The notes: generated from the sequence alone by a model not told the origin. Positions 50,674 to 58,966 are shown, counted from the stretch's first letter. The stretch: DNA of 64,000 bases from Bacillus_BU sp051233475 (GCF_051233475.1 NZ_JBKFGH010000029.1:1-64000), one strand, 5' to 3'. A program made the numbers and translations.

Positions 50674-51591
50674 TTAGTATTCCCAGTCTTTACCTTTATG
50701 TTTGTGGTCATGACCATCAATTTCTACCTGTTGCTTTTGAAGTACTTTAAATGTTAATTCTAGAACCATTTTTTCTTCAATTTTCTTGAATGTGCCTTCT
50801 TCAAACGGTGCATCTACCCATTCATCATCTTTTCCATATACTTTACCCATTTCACGATCTAGAGCTTCATCGTATTCGATGAAATGGCTGGATAATAATT
50901 CGCAAAATGGTAGTTCGTTGAAGACCTCTCCACTAATTTGGTCAAATTGTGAAAGATCCGCAGATAATAAGTGCTCTTTGTCTGAGAAGCCTTTTGGCAA
51001 GTCATTCTTTGCAAAGTAAGTGAATTCATGGCGATCAGGATTTTTACTAAATTGAGGAAGATTAATAAAATCGATTTCCGTTACCGTTTCAAATGGAACA
51101 TCAACTGTTAAAGAGCGAATCGATGAGATTACACCATGACGGTAAGAACTTCTTGGAGATGCATACTGAATGTTTTTACGAACAAATCCTTTGATAAAGA
51201 GCTTGTTTGTTGGTAACAATAAACGACATTGTGTAAGCTTTAAATTTTTCTTAACTGCCTTAATTTCCAGAACTGGTTCAGGAAAATGGATTTTAGCCGA
51301 CATATCAATCTGAACAGTAGCTTCTCCTAATACTACTGGAACTTTAACAACGGCTTTTTTAATGGATTTCGGTTTTTGTGGTTTGTTTTTGGAAATCGGC
51401 AGTACTGAATTGACATCCTTTTTGATCGATTCGTAAGAGTAAGAATCCTTTGAACTAGGGTAATACGGCTTATTTTTGTTGGAGGAATCCTCCGATTTGC
51501 TGCCACTATCCTTGTGCTTGTCGTAGTGTTTGTTATCATGCTGCTTGTCGTGGTGCTTATCGTAGTGTTTATCGTAATTTTTATCGAACAT
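50674..51591 (-). CDS. DUF3794/SPOCS-like protein with His-Asp-Lys repeats (probable spore surface)
   Basis: A 305-aa protein. The first ~30 residues are a low-complexity tract of DKxYDKHHDK-type repeats, very rich in His, Asp and Lys. A polar Ser/Lys linker follows to about residue 70. The rest resembles the SipL SPOCS (DUF3794) fold seen in spore morphogenesis and CsxC-like proteins ('VPVVLGEATVQIDMSAKIHFPEPVLEIKAVKKNL' region, 'LFIKGFVRKNIQY'). A short His-rich end ('DGHDHKHKGKDWEY') closes it. The start at 51591 follows GGAAGG. A spore coat or exosporium role is inferred from these features. gggacagtccc palindromes flank it on both sides. Confidence 0.75.
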   Translation of the reverse strand: MFDKNYDKHYDKHHDKQHDNKHYDKHKDSGSKSEDSSNKNKPYYPSSKDSYSYESIKKDVNSVLPISKNKPQKPKSIKKAVVKVPVVLGEATVQIDMSAKIHFPEPVLEIKAVKKNLKLTQCRLLLPTNKLFIKGFVRKNIQYASPRSSYRHGVISSIRSLTVDVPFETVTEIDFINLPQFSKNPDRHEFTYFAKNDLPKGFSDKEHLLSADLSQFDQISGEVFNELPFCELLSSHFIEYDEALDREMGKVYGKDDEWVDAPFEEGTFKKIEEKMVLELTFKVLQKQQVEIDGHDHKHKGKDWEY

Positions 51592-51746
51592 ATTATCAGA
51601 CCTTCCCTGTTGTATTTTTACTCTAATACTATATGTATCTTTTTTAACAGGGTTTGTGCTTTTCCACATGGTTATTAGCCTATTTTGTAAAATTCAGTAA
51701 ATCGTGCACTGCTGAAATTTTGGTAGCCCGCACCACACATCCTCCC

Positions 51747-51799
51747 TTCACCGCACTACCGTGCCGGGGGACAGTCCCCCAGCACGGTAGTGTGGTGAA
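51747..51799. repeat. 53-bp palindrome with gggacagtccc core (copy 2)
   Basis: Arms of 26 bp with two mismatches around a central A. The core GGGGGACAGTCCCCC is identical to copy 1 but the outer arms (caccgcactaccgtgc) are unrelated, so only the centre is conserved. Confidence 0.9.
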
Positions 51800-51801
51800 G
51801 G

Positions 51802-51846
51802 AAATGGGACTGATGCTCAGGTTTTTTCGGAGCGTCAGTCCCATTT
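51802..51846. terminator. Long hairpin adjoining palindrome 2
   Basis: AAATGGGACTGATGCTC and GAGCGTCAGTCCCATTT (one mismatch, 17-bp arms) around an 11-nt T-rich loop, 20 bp behind the carboxypeptidase stop codon. It has no clear external T tract, so termination is uncertain. It may be part of the neighbouring repeat. Confidence 0.6.
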
Positions 51847-51865
51847 GGTTTAATTTATGAATTGG

Positions 51866-52765
51866 TTATTTGCTTACTGGTACCGCGTTGAAGTATTCTT
51901 CCAAGGTTATGCTGCGGCCCATTATATCTGCGGCAATGGATTTCCCTACATAACGGAGATGCCAAGGCTCATATTTATACCCGGTTATCGCCTCTTTTCC
52001 GTTTGGATATCGGATAATAAACCCAAATTCCTCCGCATGAGCTTGAAGCCAGTTGGCCTCCGCTGTGCCACCGAAACAGTCCTGAGCTGCACATCTTCCA
52101 TCACCTCCGGTCACATCAATCGCGAGCCCTGTTTCGTGCTCACTTGTTCCTGGAAGTGCACTGTAGGTTCTGGCCTTTTCATAGCCATCCTTACTTACAT
52201 AATAATTAAACAACGAAACTTGTGTTGCATGAGAGCGATAGCCTGACACTCCCAAAAGATTAACCCCTTGGGCCTTTGCGCCCGCAAATAGCTGGGCAAT
52301 CGCTGCGGCCGCTTCGCTTCTAAGCTTTCGTTTTTCAGCGGTTGCACTAGAGACAAACGGAATCGTAGTAGTGACCAAATCTTTTGGTGCGTACCCATCA
52401 GGAAGTTTAAAATGCTTGTTAACTAATACAGGAATACTCTCCGGTTGAGCAACCACTGCAATCCCATCATCATTTTGGTTTTGAGCTGGTGGTGCAGGTG
52501 TTGTCGGTTGATCTGGCGCAGGAGATTGTGATTTCACTGGAGTTTTATCCGTTTTTTGGTCAGGCGTCGCAGCCTGCTGATCTTCAGCATTTTGCTTATT
52601 CTGATTTTCTTGAACTGTCTCTTTCGTTTTGGTATCAGATTGCTGAGTTTTTGAACCGGAGGTTTGCTGGTTTATATCGGTATCAACGATCTGTTTTCCC
52701 TCATTACATCCTGCTAAAAATAAAAACAGAAAAAAACAAAATACTAATGCTGGTGTTTTTCTCAT
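51866..52765 (-). CDS. D-Ala-D-Ala carboxypeptidase, M15B (VanY/LdcB-like) lipoprotein
   Basis: Extracellular zinc peptidase trimming peptidoglycan stem peptides. The signal peptide has lipobox LAGC (Cys near 20), followed by a long Gln/Thr/Pro-rich wall-spanning linker (about 25-105). The VanY domain is C-terminal: 'LGVSGYRSHATQ', zinc ligands in 'SEHETGLAIDV' (His and Asp) and 'EPWHLRYVG' (Glu and His). It has an insert 'GDGRCAAQDCFGGT' containing two cysteines. AAAGGAAG precedes the ATG. The length is 299 aa. It is convergent with nothing and monocistronic. VanY activity on D,D or L,D bonds cannot be told apart from sequence. Confidence 0.92.
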   Translation of the reverse strand: MRKTPALVFCFFLFLFLAGCNEGKQIVDTDINQQTSGSKTQQSDTKTKETVQENQNKQNAEDQQAATPDQKTDKTPVKSQSPAPDQPTTPAPPAQNQNDDGIAVVAQPESIPVLVNKHFKLPDGYAPKDLVTTTIPFVSSATAEKRKLRSEAAAAIAQLFAGAKAQGVNLLGVSGYRSHATQVSLFNYYVSKDGYEKARTYSALPGTSEHETGLAIDVTGGDGRCAAQDCFGGTAEANWLQAHAEEFGFIIRYPNGKEAITGYKYEPWHLRYVGKSIAADIMGRSITLEEYFNAVPVSK

Positions 52766-52931
52766 AATTAAACTTCCTTTATCGATATATTTCCAATCAA
52801 ACGACTTATTTTGTGATATTAAATTCCTATTATTAGACGAAATTCAACACTTAAGAGTTTCATTTCATTAGCCATTTTTGTTTTTTGAGTTAAAATTAAG
52901 TGCATAACTGTTTAACTGAGAAGGTGGTCCC

Positions 52932-53314
52932 GTGAAACGAATTATCTTATTTGACGGTGTTTGCAATCTTTGCAACGCAAGTGTTCAGTTTATTATTAAA
53001 AGAGATCCCAATGGATATTTCCAGTTTGCATCACTTCAAGGAAAACCGGACAAAAATTAATCGAAGAATATCGGATTGATAAAGACCTCAATAGTCTCAT
53101 TTTAATAGAAAACGAGAAATACTATACAAAGTCTCGGGCAATATTTAAGATTTGCAGTAAGTTAAAATGGCCCTGGAAAGCATGTTCCGTCCTATCACTC
53201 ATCCCCAAATTTATGACCGATTATTGTTACGATATTATCGCAAAAAATCGCTATAAATGGTTTGGGGAACAAGAGTCTTGTATGCTTCCATCTCCAAAAA
53301 CAAAAAATAGGTAA
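52932..53314 (+). pseudogene. DCC-family thiol-disulfide oxidoreductase, frameshifted
   Basis: A DCC (YuxK-like) gene of about 126 codons. The GTG start behind AAGGTGG gives MKRIILFDGVCNLCNASVQF, including the family's DGxCxxC motif, but this frame stops at 53058-53060 after 42 codons. The remainder continues in another frame from about 53048 ('GQKLIEEYRIDKDLNSLIL' region to 'KWFGEQESCMLP') to a stop at 53312. One base is missing near 53041-53047 (ggaaaaccgg). Either a true frameshift mutation, a sequencing error in an A-rich stretch, or programmed shifting. The conserved downstream codons suggest a recent event. Confidence 0.85.
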
Positions 53315-53419
53315 AACCTTCACACCTGATTGAAGAATACCACAGTTGGAATTTGTTCGGAATAGTCAAAATTTCACAAAAAATCACAAATACTGTCAAT
53401 CTCACTTAAACAACCAATA

Positions 53420-53455
53420 AAAAGGCCTCCGCTCTATGTAAAGATCGAAGGCACT
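53420..53455 (-). terminator. Terminator-like hairpin behind the aldo/keto reductase gene
   Basis: GCCTTCG and CGGAGGC (one mismatch) around a loop, then a T5 run on the minus strand. Confidence 0.6.
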
Positions 53456-53464
53456 ACTCGATAA

Positions 53465-54307
53465 TTATTCCGTAAATCCATTCATCATCGTGTCAGGATT
53501 GGACCCAACCCGCTCATTTTTGTTCAAACCATTAATTTTCTCCATGTCCTCAGGTGATAGTTCAAAATTAAAGATATCAGCATTTTCAATGATCCGATGC
53601 TCTTTGATCGATTTCGGAATCGTCACTACACCGTTTTGAAGATCCCAACGCAAGATGATTTGAGCAACTGATTTTTGATATTTCGCTGCAATTTCACTTA
53701 AGGTAGGTTCATCTAGAAGTTGCCCCTGCTTAAGTGGAGACCATGCTTCGAGTTGTATCCCTTCCTTCTTACAAAAATCAACAAGCTCTTTCTGAGCTAA
53801 ATGTGGATGGTACTCCACTTGGTTAACCATCGGTTTTATCTCAGCATCGCTAAGTAAGTCTTGCAAATGATGAACATGAAAATTACTTACGCCAATCGCA
53901 CGAACACGGCCATCCTTATATAACTTTTCGAGCGCTTTCCATGTTTCCTTATATTTGTTCTTTCCTGGCCAATGAATTAAATACAAATCTAAATAATCCA
54001 TTCCAAGTTTCTTTAAGCTTGTATCAAAAGCTTGAAGGGTGGACTCATATCCTTGATCAGAATTCCAAACCTTAGAGGTAATAAACAAATCATCTCGTGA
54101 AACTCCAGATTCACGAATCCCTTGTCCCACTCCCTCTTCATTTTGATAGATGGCGGCAGTATCTATACTGATATAACCATTTTTTATGGCAGCTTTAACA
54201 GCCTCAATGACTTCTGTACCTTCTTGTACTTTAAATACGCCTAATCCAAACCATGGCATTTTCACGCCGTTATGTAATGTTGTTGTATCCTGCAGACTTT
54301 TTGGCAT
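53465..54307 (-). CDS. Aldo/keto reductase (YvgN/YtbE-like)
   Basis: A 280-aa cytoplasmic NADPH-dependent aldo/keto reductase. The catalytic tetrad lies in 'SIDTAAIYQNEEGVG' (Asp and Tyr), 'FITSKVWN' (Lys) and 'LYLIHWPG' (His). 'VRAIGVSNF', 'NQVEYHPHLAQ' and the C-terminal NADP-binding 'TIPKSIKEHRIIENADIF' are family marks. Close in pattern to B. subtilis YvgN, a methylglyoxal reductase, so detoxifying reactive aldehydes is the likely role. GGAGGAG precedes the ATG. Monocistronic. Confidence 0.94.
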   Translation of the reverse strand: MPKSLQDTTTLHNGVKMPWFGLGVFKVQEGTEVIEAVKAAIKNGYISIDTAAIYQNEEGVGQGIRESGVSRDDLFITSKVWNSDQGYESTLQAFDTSLKKLGMDYLDLYLIHWPGKNKYKETWKALEKLYKDGRVRAIGVSNFHVHHLQDLLSDAEIKPMVNQVEYHPHLAQKELVDFCKKEGIQLEAWSPLKQGQLLDEPTLSEIAAKYQKSVAQIILRWDLQNGVVTIPKSIKEHRIIENADIFNFELSPEDMEKINGLNKNERVGSNPDTMMNGFTE

Positions 54308-54573
54308 ATGTTCTCCTCCAATATGACTTTTTGTTCAATTCACCACCATTATCTTCCTCAAAAGAAGAAAAGGTATACCAAGTTTACCACTTGATATATC
54401 TTTTATAAACTATTTTGAAATAACTATTTTCAAAATTAACAATCATTTCTATCTAAACTTTAAAATCCCCTTTATATTCCAATGAACCATTATAAATTTG
54501 TATTAAATGTCCCATTTATGGGATGATAGTTTATAGGTCTTTCCATTTTAGGAAAAAAGAAAGGGGAATGAAT

Positions 54574-54849
54574 ATGGATAAAATTGAAGTCGGCGAAGTT
54601 TTTAGCATTGAAGATCATGAAGGAACTGAACAAGAAGTCGAGGTGCTTGGTACTATCGAAATCGAAGGTACTGAATACGTCGCTGTTGGCTTTGTCGAAG
54701 ATATTCAAAACGAAAACGAAGAAGAGGATATCGATATTTTCTTTTTAAAAGTGGATGAAGAAGGCGAATTGGCGGCAATCGAATCAGATGAGGAATTCGA
54801 AAAAGTGTCAACTGCTTTTGATGATATTTTATACGAAGACGAAGAGTAA
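54574..54849 (+). CDS. DUF1292 domain protein
   Basis: A 91-aa, extremely acidic protein of the DUF1292 family (YrzB-like). It has the pattern 'FSIEDHEGTEQEVEVLGTIEIEGTEYVAV', a strand-rich half, then 'DIDIFFLKVDEEGELAAIESDEEFEKVSTAF'. The ATG at 54574, 7 nt behind AAAGGGG, was chosen. Another ATG lies two codons upstream inside a shorter spacing. Cytoplasmic, function unknown. The DNA is unusually rich in GAA codons. Followed by a terminator. Confidence 0.9.
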   Translation: MDKIEVGEVFSIEDHEGTEQEVEVLGTIEIEGTEYVAVGFVEDIQNENEEEDIDIFFLKVDEEGELAAIESDEEFEKVSTAFDDILYEDEE

Positions 54850-54858
54850 ACCAAAAAT

Positions 54859-54893
54859 GGACCAAGATCATTACAATCTTGGTCCTCCTTGTT
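54859..54893. terminator. Bidirectional terminator
   Basis: A perfect 10-bp stem GGACCAAGAT/ATCTTGGTCC with a 7-nt loop between the convergent DUF1292 gene and the 41-aa gene. Confidence 0.88.
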
Positions 54894-54899
54894 TAATGA

Positions 54900-55025
54900 T
54901 CATTTATTTTTATTTTTTCCCACTTCATCTGCTATTTGTTCTAATGACTTTATCTTCCCATGCGGATGCTGGGCTTCCTTGCGAACTCTCCACAATCGTT
55001 CTGCTTCATGCTTAGATTGACTCAT
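54900..55025 (-). CDS. 41-aa small protein (possibly DUF6254)
   Basis: A very small hydrophilic protein, MSQSKHEAERLWRVRKEAQ, then HPHGKIKSLEQIADEVGKNKNK. The pattern 'NPHGK(V/I)KS' recalls the DUF6254 family of small Bacillus proteins (recollection, moderate certainty). AAGGGG lies 7-8 nt before the ATG, chosen over the longer frame from 55085. Monocistronic, role unknown. Confidence 0.75.
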   Translation of the reverse strand: MSQSKHEAERLWRVRKEAQHPHGKIKSLEQIADEVGKNKNK

Positions 55026-55130
55026 TGTAATGTCCCCTTTTAAAAAATTAATCAGTAATAGATTAACCTTAATGCGGGTTGGCATGCTTTTAAAAAAATG
55101 CCATTTTTTTAATTCAATAAAGAGGCCATC

Positions 55131-55817
55131 TTAATCATTATAAGGAATTCCACATGAGCAACACTTCTTCCCAAAATGCACATGATAGGACGCAGGAAAT
55201 TCCTGATTCACCCGCTGAACTTCCTGTGAAAATGCTTTATTTTCTTTTGGTATTTGAGAAAGAGAATCGGCTTTCTCTTGCGTGTCTATGTGCGCGCCAG
55301 GCGGAACAAAGCGGTTGGCAGCAATCCTGACCCCATTTGTCACAACCGAGTTAATCGAAATGAAAGCCCCCTCTCCAACCAAAGCATTATATACAATCGA
55401 ATTAAAGCCAACAAAAACCCTGTCACCAATAAAGCAGGGACCGTGGATAAGCGCCCCATGTGCAATCGTAACTTCATTTCCTACGAAAATAGAGTATTTT
55501 TTTCCAGCATAAGAAATGAGTTTATTTAACAAACCATGAAAGACGACATGATCTTGAATATTCGTATTGGAACCAATGACAAATGGTGTCCCTTCATCGG
55601 CGCGGATACTCACATTAGGGGCAATAAAAACATTGCTGCTCACTGTAACATCACCAATTACGCTTGTGAACGGACTAAGATATGCGGTCTTATCAATATT
55701 TGGGTAAATTTGATTTTTGTTAAAAGAAGTAATAGGATTGGCACTTATAAATGGTTGATAACAATCATTATCCTTTTCCATCGTTTTAAAGTGGACTTTC
55801 TCCTGCAAATGGATCAT
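55131..55817 (-). CDS. Cam-type gamma-class carbonic anhydrase-like protein
   Basis: Left-handed beta-helix (hexapeptide) protein resembling the Methanosarcina Cam enzyme that hydrates CO2. Visible family features are 'SIRADEGTPFVIGSNTNIQDHVVFHG' region with a His, the loop insertion 'LLNKLISYAGKKYSIFVGNEV', and 'TIAHGALIHGPCFIGD' with the two further zinc His residues. 'FVPPGAHIDTQEKADSL' is the closing turn and helix. No signal peptide. The C-terminus ends 'GKKCCSCGIPYND', an unusual cysteine cluster. The start is uncertain: an ATG touching GAGGG, or a TTG three codons later with better spacing. Activity must be tested. Confidence 0.85.
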   Translation of the reverse strand: MIHLQEKVHFKTMEKDNDCYQPFISANPITSFNKNQIYPNIDKTAYLSPFTSVIGDVTVSSNVFIAPNVSIRADEGTPFVIGSNTNIQDHVVFHGLLNKLISYAGKKYSIFVGNEVTIAHGALIHGPCFIGDRVFVGFNSIVYNALVGEGAFISINSVVTNGVRIAANRFVPPGAHIDTQEKADSLSQIPKENKAFSQEVQRVNQEFPASYHVHFGKKCCSCGIPYND

Positions 55818-55974
55818 CCCTCATCAACTTTAGTTTTGATACTTTATGTAGGTACATCCGTAAGTGAAACCAATATTGATTAAAATTACAAACAGAATCA
55901 TTTGTACATTTTCCACTGATAATTTGTTCCTCAATTGGGAAAAATAAACACAAAACTTGGTAAAGAGGCTTTAT

Positions 55975-56664
55975 ATGGAAACGATTATCACAACTTCGAT
56001 TCGCACCTTAATTGGCTTTTTCGTTTTGCTTTTTTTAACAAGAATGCTTGGTAAAAAGCAATTGAGTAATATAACCTTCTTCACTTATATTACAGGAATT
56101 GCACTTGGTAATATTGCAGGAGATATGGTGGTTCATCGTGATATTAAACTGATCGATGGAGTAACCGGATTAACCCTTTGGTCGATTCTTACCTTAATGA
56201 TTGAGTACGTAAGCCTAAAATCTCCTAAAGCCCGTGTGATTTTGGACGGAGAACCGTCGATCATTATAAAAAAGGGAAAAATACTTGAAAAGGTGATGGC
56301 AGCTAATAAATTAAACATGGACGATATCAGCATGCTGTTAAGAGCTAAAAACATTTTTTCCGTAGCAGAAGTCGATTACGCCATCCTTGAGCCAAACGGA
56401 CAGCTCAGTGTTCTTAAAAAGGCAGAGCAAGAACCTGTGACGAAAAAGGATGCAAACATCCCAATCACACCGCGAAAATACATACCGTCAGAATTGATTG
56501 TTGACGGAAAAATTGTGCAAAGTAATTTGAAGGAGCATAATTTAAAAGAAGAATGGCTTATGAACCAACTTAACAAGCTGGGTGTGAAAAATGTAAAGGA
56601 AGTGTTTTACGCCGAATTGCAGGCTGATGGGAAGATTAATGTTGATAAAAAGGCACAAAATTAA
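55975..56664 (+). CDS. DUF421 membrane protein (YetF/YcaP-like)
   Basis: A 229-aa protein with three N-terminal membrane spans (within residues 1-75) and a cytoplasmic C-terminal DUF421 domain. Motifs include 'TRMLGKKQLSNITFFTYITGIALGNIAGDM' region and 'VILDGEPSIIIKKGKI', 'LRAKNIFSVAEVDYAILEPNGQLSVLKK' region. Bacillus members such as YetF are often spore-forming-cell or stress proteins of unknown function. The ATG at 55975 follows AGAGG. A terminator follows the stop directly. Confidence 0.92.
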   Translation: METIITTSIRTLIGFFVLLFLTRMLGKKQLSNITFFTYITGIALGNIAGDMVVHRDIKLIDGVTGLTLWSILTLMIEYVSLKSPKARVILDGEPSIIIKKGKILEKVMAANKLNMDDISMLLRAKNIFSVAEVDYAILEPNGQLSVLKKAEQEPVTKKDANIPITPRKYIPSELIVDGKIVQSNLKEHNLKEEWLMNQLNKLGVKNVKEVFYAELQADGKINVDKKAQN

Positions 56665-56690
56665 TAAAAGGACCGGATTGGTCCTTTTTT
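56665..56690. terminator. Terminator between DUF421 and sirtuin 2 genes
   Basis: AAAGGACC/GGTCCTTT 8-bp stem with a 5-nt loop and T6. Confidence 0.88.
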
Positions 56691-56708
56691 GGTTTTAAAC
56701 GTTGTGCT

Positions 56709-57494
56709 TTATTTCAACCGACTATAAAGAAGTTGTTCGTCCATCATTTGCAGAGTTTTTCCGATAGATTCTTGAATAACATATGTATTCGGTTCAAAGT
56801 CATATGAGGTTTTCCCCTTGTTGACAATGATAACCGGAGCCTCTGGACCTCGGTCACGTGGGAATGTTGAAAAAGGTGTGACCTTTAAGCTCGATCCTAA
56901 TACCATTACACAATCAGCTTGTTGGATAATACTTGAAATCGTATTAAATCCTTCATAGGTAAACCATAAACCCGCATCGCCAAATAAGACAACGTCTGGT
57001 TTAATATAGTGATCCTCTGGATATTTCGTTTCACAATGATCGCAAACGTAAAAATCCTTCATTGAATTCTTTCTATTAACCATTTCATCTGCAGTATACA
57101 ATTTTGAACAGTTCAAACAAGAGGCTGTTTTCATCGTCCCGTGGAATTCAATGACGTTTTTACTTCCCGCTTTTTGATGTAATCCATCTATATTCTGGGT
57201 AATAATATGTTTTACCTTGCCTTCATGTTCCCATTTAGCCAAAATTTCATGCCCGATATTGGGAGCAGCATCTGGATAGTATAAATTTTCAAAAGCAAAT
57301 TGGTAAAAGTTTTGGGGATGTTGAAAAAAATAATCTATTGATAAGATCTCTTCAGGTGTATTTTGATAAATCCCACTACGGGACCGAAAATCCGGTATTC
57401 CAGACTCAGTACTGATTCCTGCTCCTGTTAATACAACGATATTTTTTGAATTTGTGATGATGGAGGTACATTCCTTCATTTTTTTGTCGACCAT
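56709..57494 (-). CDS. Sir2-family NAD-dependent protein deacetylase (sirtuin 2)
   Basis: A second sirtuin, 261 aa, diverged from the one at 20983. NAD motif 'LTGAGISTESGIPDFRSRSGIY' region (residues 24-45), catalytic His in 'ITQNIDGLHQKAG', zinc cysteines 'CLNC' and 'CDHC', and 'LGSSLKVTPFSTFP' near the C-terminus. The start was moved to 57494, 8 nt behind GGAG. It could remove acetyl groups from lysines of metabolic enzymes such as acetyl-CoA synthetase (family knowledge). Convergent with the DUF421 gene. Confidence 0.93.
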   Translation of the reverse strand: MVDKKMKECTSIITNSKNIVVLTGAGISTESGIPDFRSRSGIYQNTPEEILSIDYFFQHPQNFYQFAFENLYYPDAAPNIGHEILAKWEHEGKVKHIITQNIDGLHQKAGSKNVIEFHGTMKTASCLNCSKLYTADEMVNRKNSMKDFYVCDHCETKYPEDHYIKPDVVLFGDAGLWFTYEGFNTISSIIQQADCVMVLGSSLKVTPFSTFPRDRGPEAPVIIVNKGKTSYDFEPNTYVIQESIGKTLQMMDEQLLYSRLK

Positions 57495-57595
57495 AAATAA
57501 CTCTCCAAACCATTGTGTTTTTTTATTATTCCAAAACAAGGATAGAGGCCATCGAGATACCTCGACAGCCTGAGCTCAACATGATTTATTATAAA

Positions 57596-57946
57596 CTAAT
57601 TCAGTGGGTTTTCGTTTGGTTTTTCTTGAGAAAAATTATTATTGGTATTGCCGCTATTATGATTAGCTGAAGCGCCTGGCTTCGGCGTTATCTCCTCAGC
57701 AAACTCTGTTAATCCAGCAAAGTTAGGCATTCCAGCGTTTTTTGTTTGTTGGAAATTTTGCATTAACCCTTGGAGCTTGGTTGTTCTGTCGTTTCGATTT
57801 TGATTTCTCCCCATAAAATAGGTAGCAGCACTCATCCCAAGTCCAATAAGGGATGCCCACATAATACCTCGATTATTTCTTCTACGGCCAAAACCATTTT
57901 TGCTTAGATTAATCAGCATTTTCATCCAATTATTATTCACATTCAT
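57596..57946 (-). CDS. Small membrane protein, DUF3918-like
   Basis: A 116-aa protein. An N-terminal basic segment ('FGRRRNNRG') precedes one membrane span ('IMWASLIGLGMSAATYFMG', about residues 28-46). The C-terminal half is soluble, rich in Asn, Gln and Pro. Arrangement and the central span suit the DUF3918 (YrzQ/YrzR-like) group of Bacillus. Assignment is tentative. The ATG at 57946 follows AAGGG. Confidence 0.7.
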   Translation of the reverse strand: MNVNNNWMKMLINLSKNGFGRRRNNRGIMWASLIGLGMSAATYFMGRNQNRNDRTTKLQGLMQNFQQTKNAGMPNFAGLTEFAEEITPKPGASANHNSGNTNNNFSQEKPNENPLN

Positions 57947-58086
57947 CACATCCCTTAATTCATTTTTTCACTGCATCACAAAGATTATTTTTTTCTGATG
58001 AAGTGTGAATTATGCTGGAATGATTAAACATTAAGAAATTTTATTTGATTTTGCAATAAAAGATGGGCTGAATGGACAAATTACTT

Positions 58087-58536
58087 TTAAATATTTGCCC
58101 GGGTTATTTCCATGAACATTTCAGGTTTTTTCAATGGTTTAAACCCATATTGCGCATATAACGAATGAGCATCATTTGTTGCGAGCATAAATCTGCGGAC
58201 GTTCATGAGCTCAGGGTGTTGGATAATAACACTTAATAACCATTTAGAAAGTCCCCGTCCCCGGTAATTCGGAAGGACAAATACATCACAGAGATAGGCA
58301 AAGGTCGTTAAGTCTGATACCACCCTAGCAAATCCAACTTGATCTTTCTGCCCATTTTCATCCTCTCGATAAATCCCAAAGCAGAAGGAGGAGTTTTCGA
58401 TTGATTTTTCAATTGTTTCTCGTGACCGTCCCTTTGCCCAATAGGATTCATTTGTCAAAAAGTTATAAATTACATTTACGTTTAACCAATCTTTCTTTGT
58501 TGATATAATAAATTCGTTTTCTTTCCAAATAGTCAT
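58087..58536 (-). CDS. GNAT-family N-acetyltransferase
   Basis: A 149-aa acetyltransferase. CoA-binding motif A is 'LCDVFVLPNYRGRGLSKWLL' (near residues 75-94), and 'SLYAQYGFKPL' the closing segment. 'YWAKGRSRETIEKSIENS' near residue 30 is typical of a group of stand-alone GNATs of unknown substrate. AGGAGG lies 10 nt upstream of the ATG at 58536. Monocistronic. Confidence 0.88.
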   Translation of the reverse strand: MTIWKENEFIISTKKDWLNVNVIYNFLTNESYWAKGRSRETIEKSIENSSFCFGIYREDENGQKDQVGFARVVSDLTTFAYLCDVFVLPNYRGRGLSKWLLSVIIQHPELMNVRRFMLATNDAHSLYAQYGFKPLKKPEMFMEITRANI

Positions 58537-58566
58537 AGAATGTTCTCCTCCTAAACTAACCATATA

Positions 58567-58600
58567 ATAAAAAAGGAGTGCGACAAAATTGTCACTCTCC
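58567..58600 (-). terminator. Terminator behind the 64-aa membrane protein gene
   Basis: An imperfect 11-12 bp stem (GGAGAGTGACA against TGTCGCACTCC) and T6 on the minus strand, 8 bp behind the stop codon. Confidence 0.8.
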
Positions 58601-58607
58601 GGGCTCG

Positions 58608-58802
58608 CTAAAACAATCCGTTACTATGATCATTTTTTATGTTATGCATATGAGATTCAATATAAACGCGTTCTGATTCTGAAACGTGTTTTGCATTTTC
58701 CTCTGGGTTTAAGTCGGTAATGCCCCTTCTTTTATACATCCAATCAACAGTAGCACCAAGCGCTAATAATACTCCACTTAGAATAAGAATGAACAAAATC
58801 AT
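58608..58802 (-). CDS. Small single-span membrane protein (64 aa)
   Basis: An N-terminal membrane span (residues 1-18, 'ILFILILSGVLLALGA') is followed by a hydrophilic cytoplasmic or external tail containing 'RRGITDLNPEENAKHVSESE'. The ribosome binding site is GGGGTG, 5 nt before the ATG, and a terminator follows the gene. It looks like a conserved small Bacillus protein of unknown role. Confidence 0.72.
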   Translation of the reverse strand: MILFILILSGVLLALGATVDWMYKRRGITDLNPEENAKHVSESERVYIESHMHNIKNDHSNGLF

Positions 58803-58966
58803 TTTATCACCCCGATAAATATTTCAGGTATATTCATCATTAACGTTCACTTATATATATTCGTTATTCTAATAAAATTCCCTGCTAAGAGATATGAGTT
58901 CAATCAAAATTTTACCAAATATTACAATCCGACTAACCTAATTTAGCAGCTGAATTTTTTAAATAA

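Noticed and set aside
51802..51846. Third copy of the gggacagtccc palindrome
   Set aside because: It has gggactga/tcagtccc arms, not the conserved gggacagtccc centre, so it was kept as a separate hairpin.
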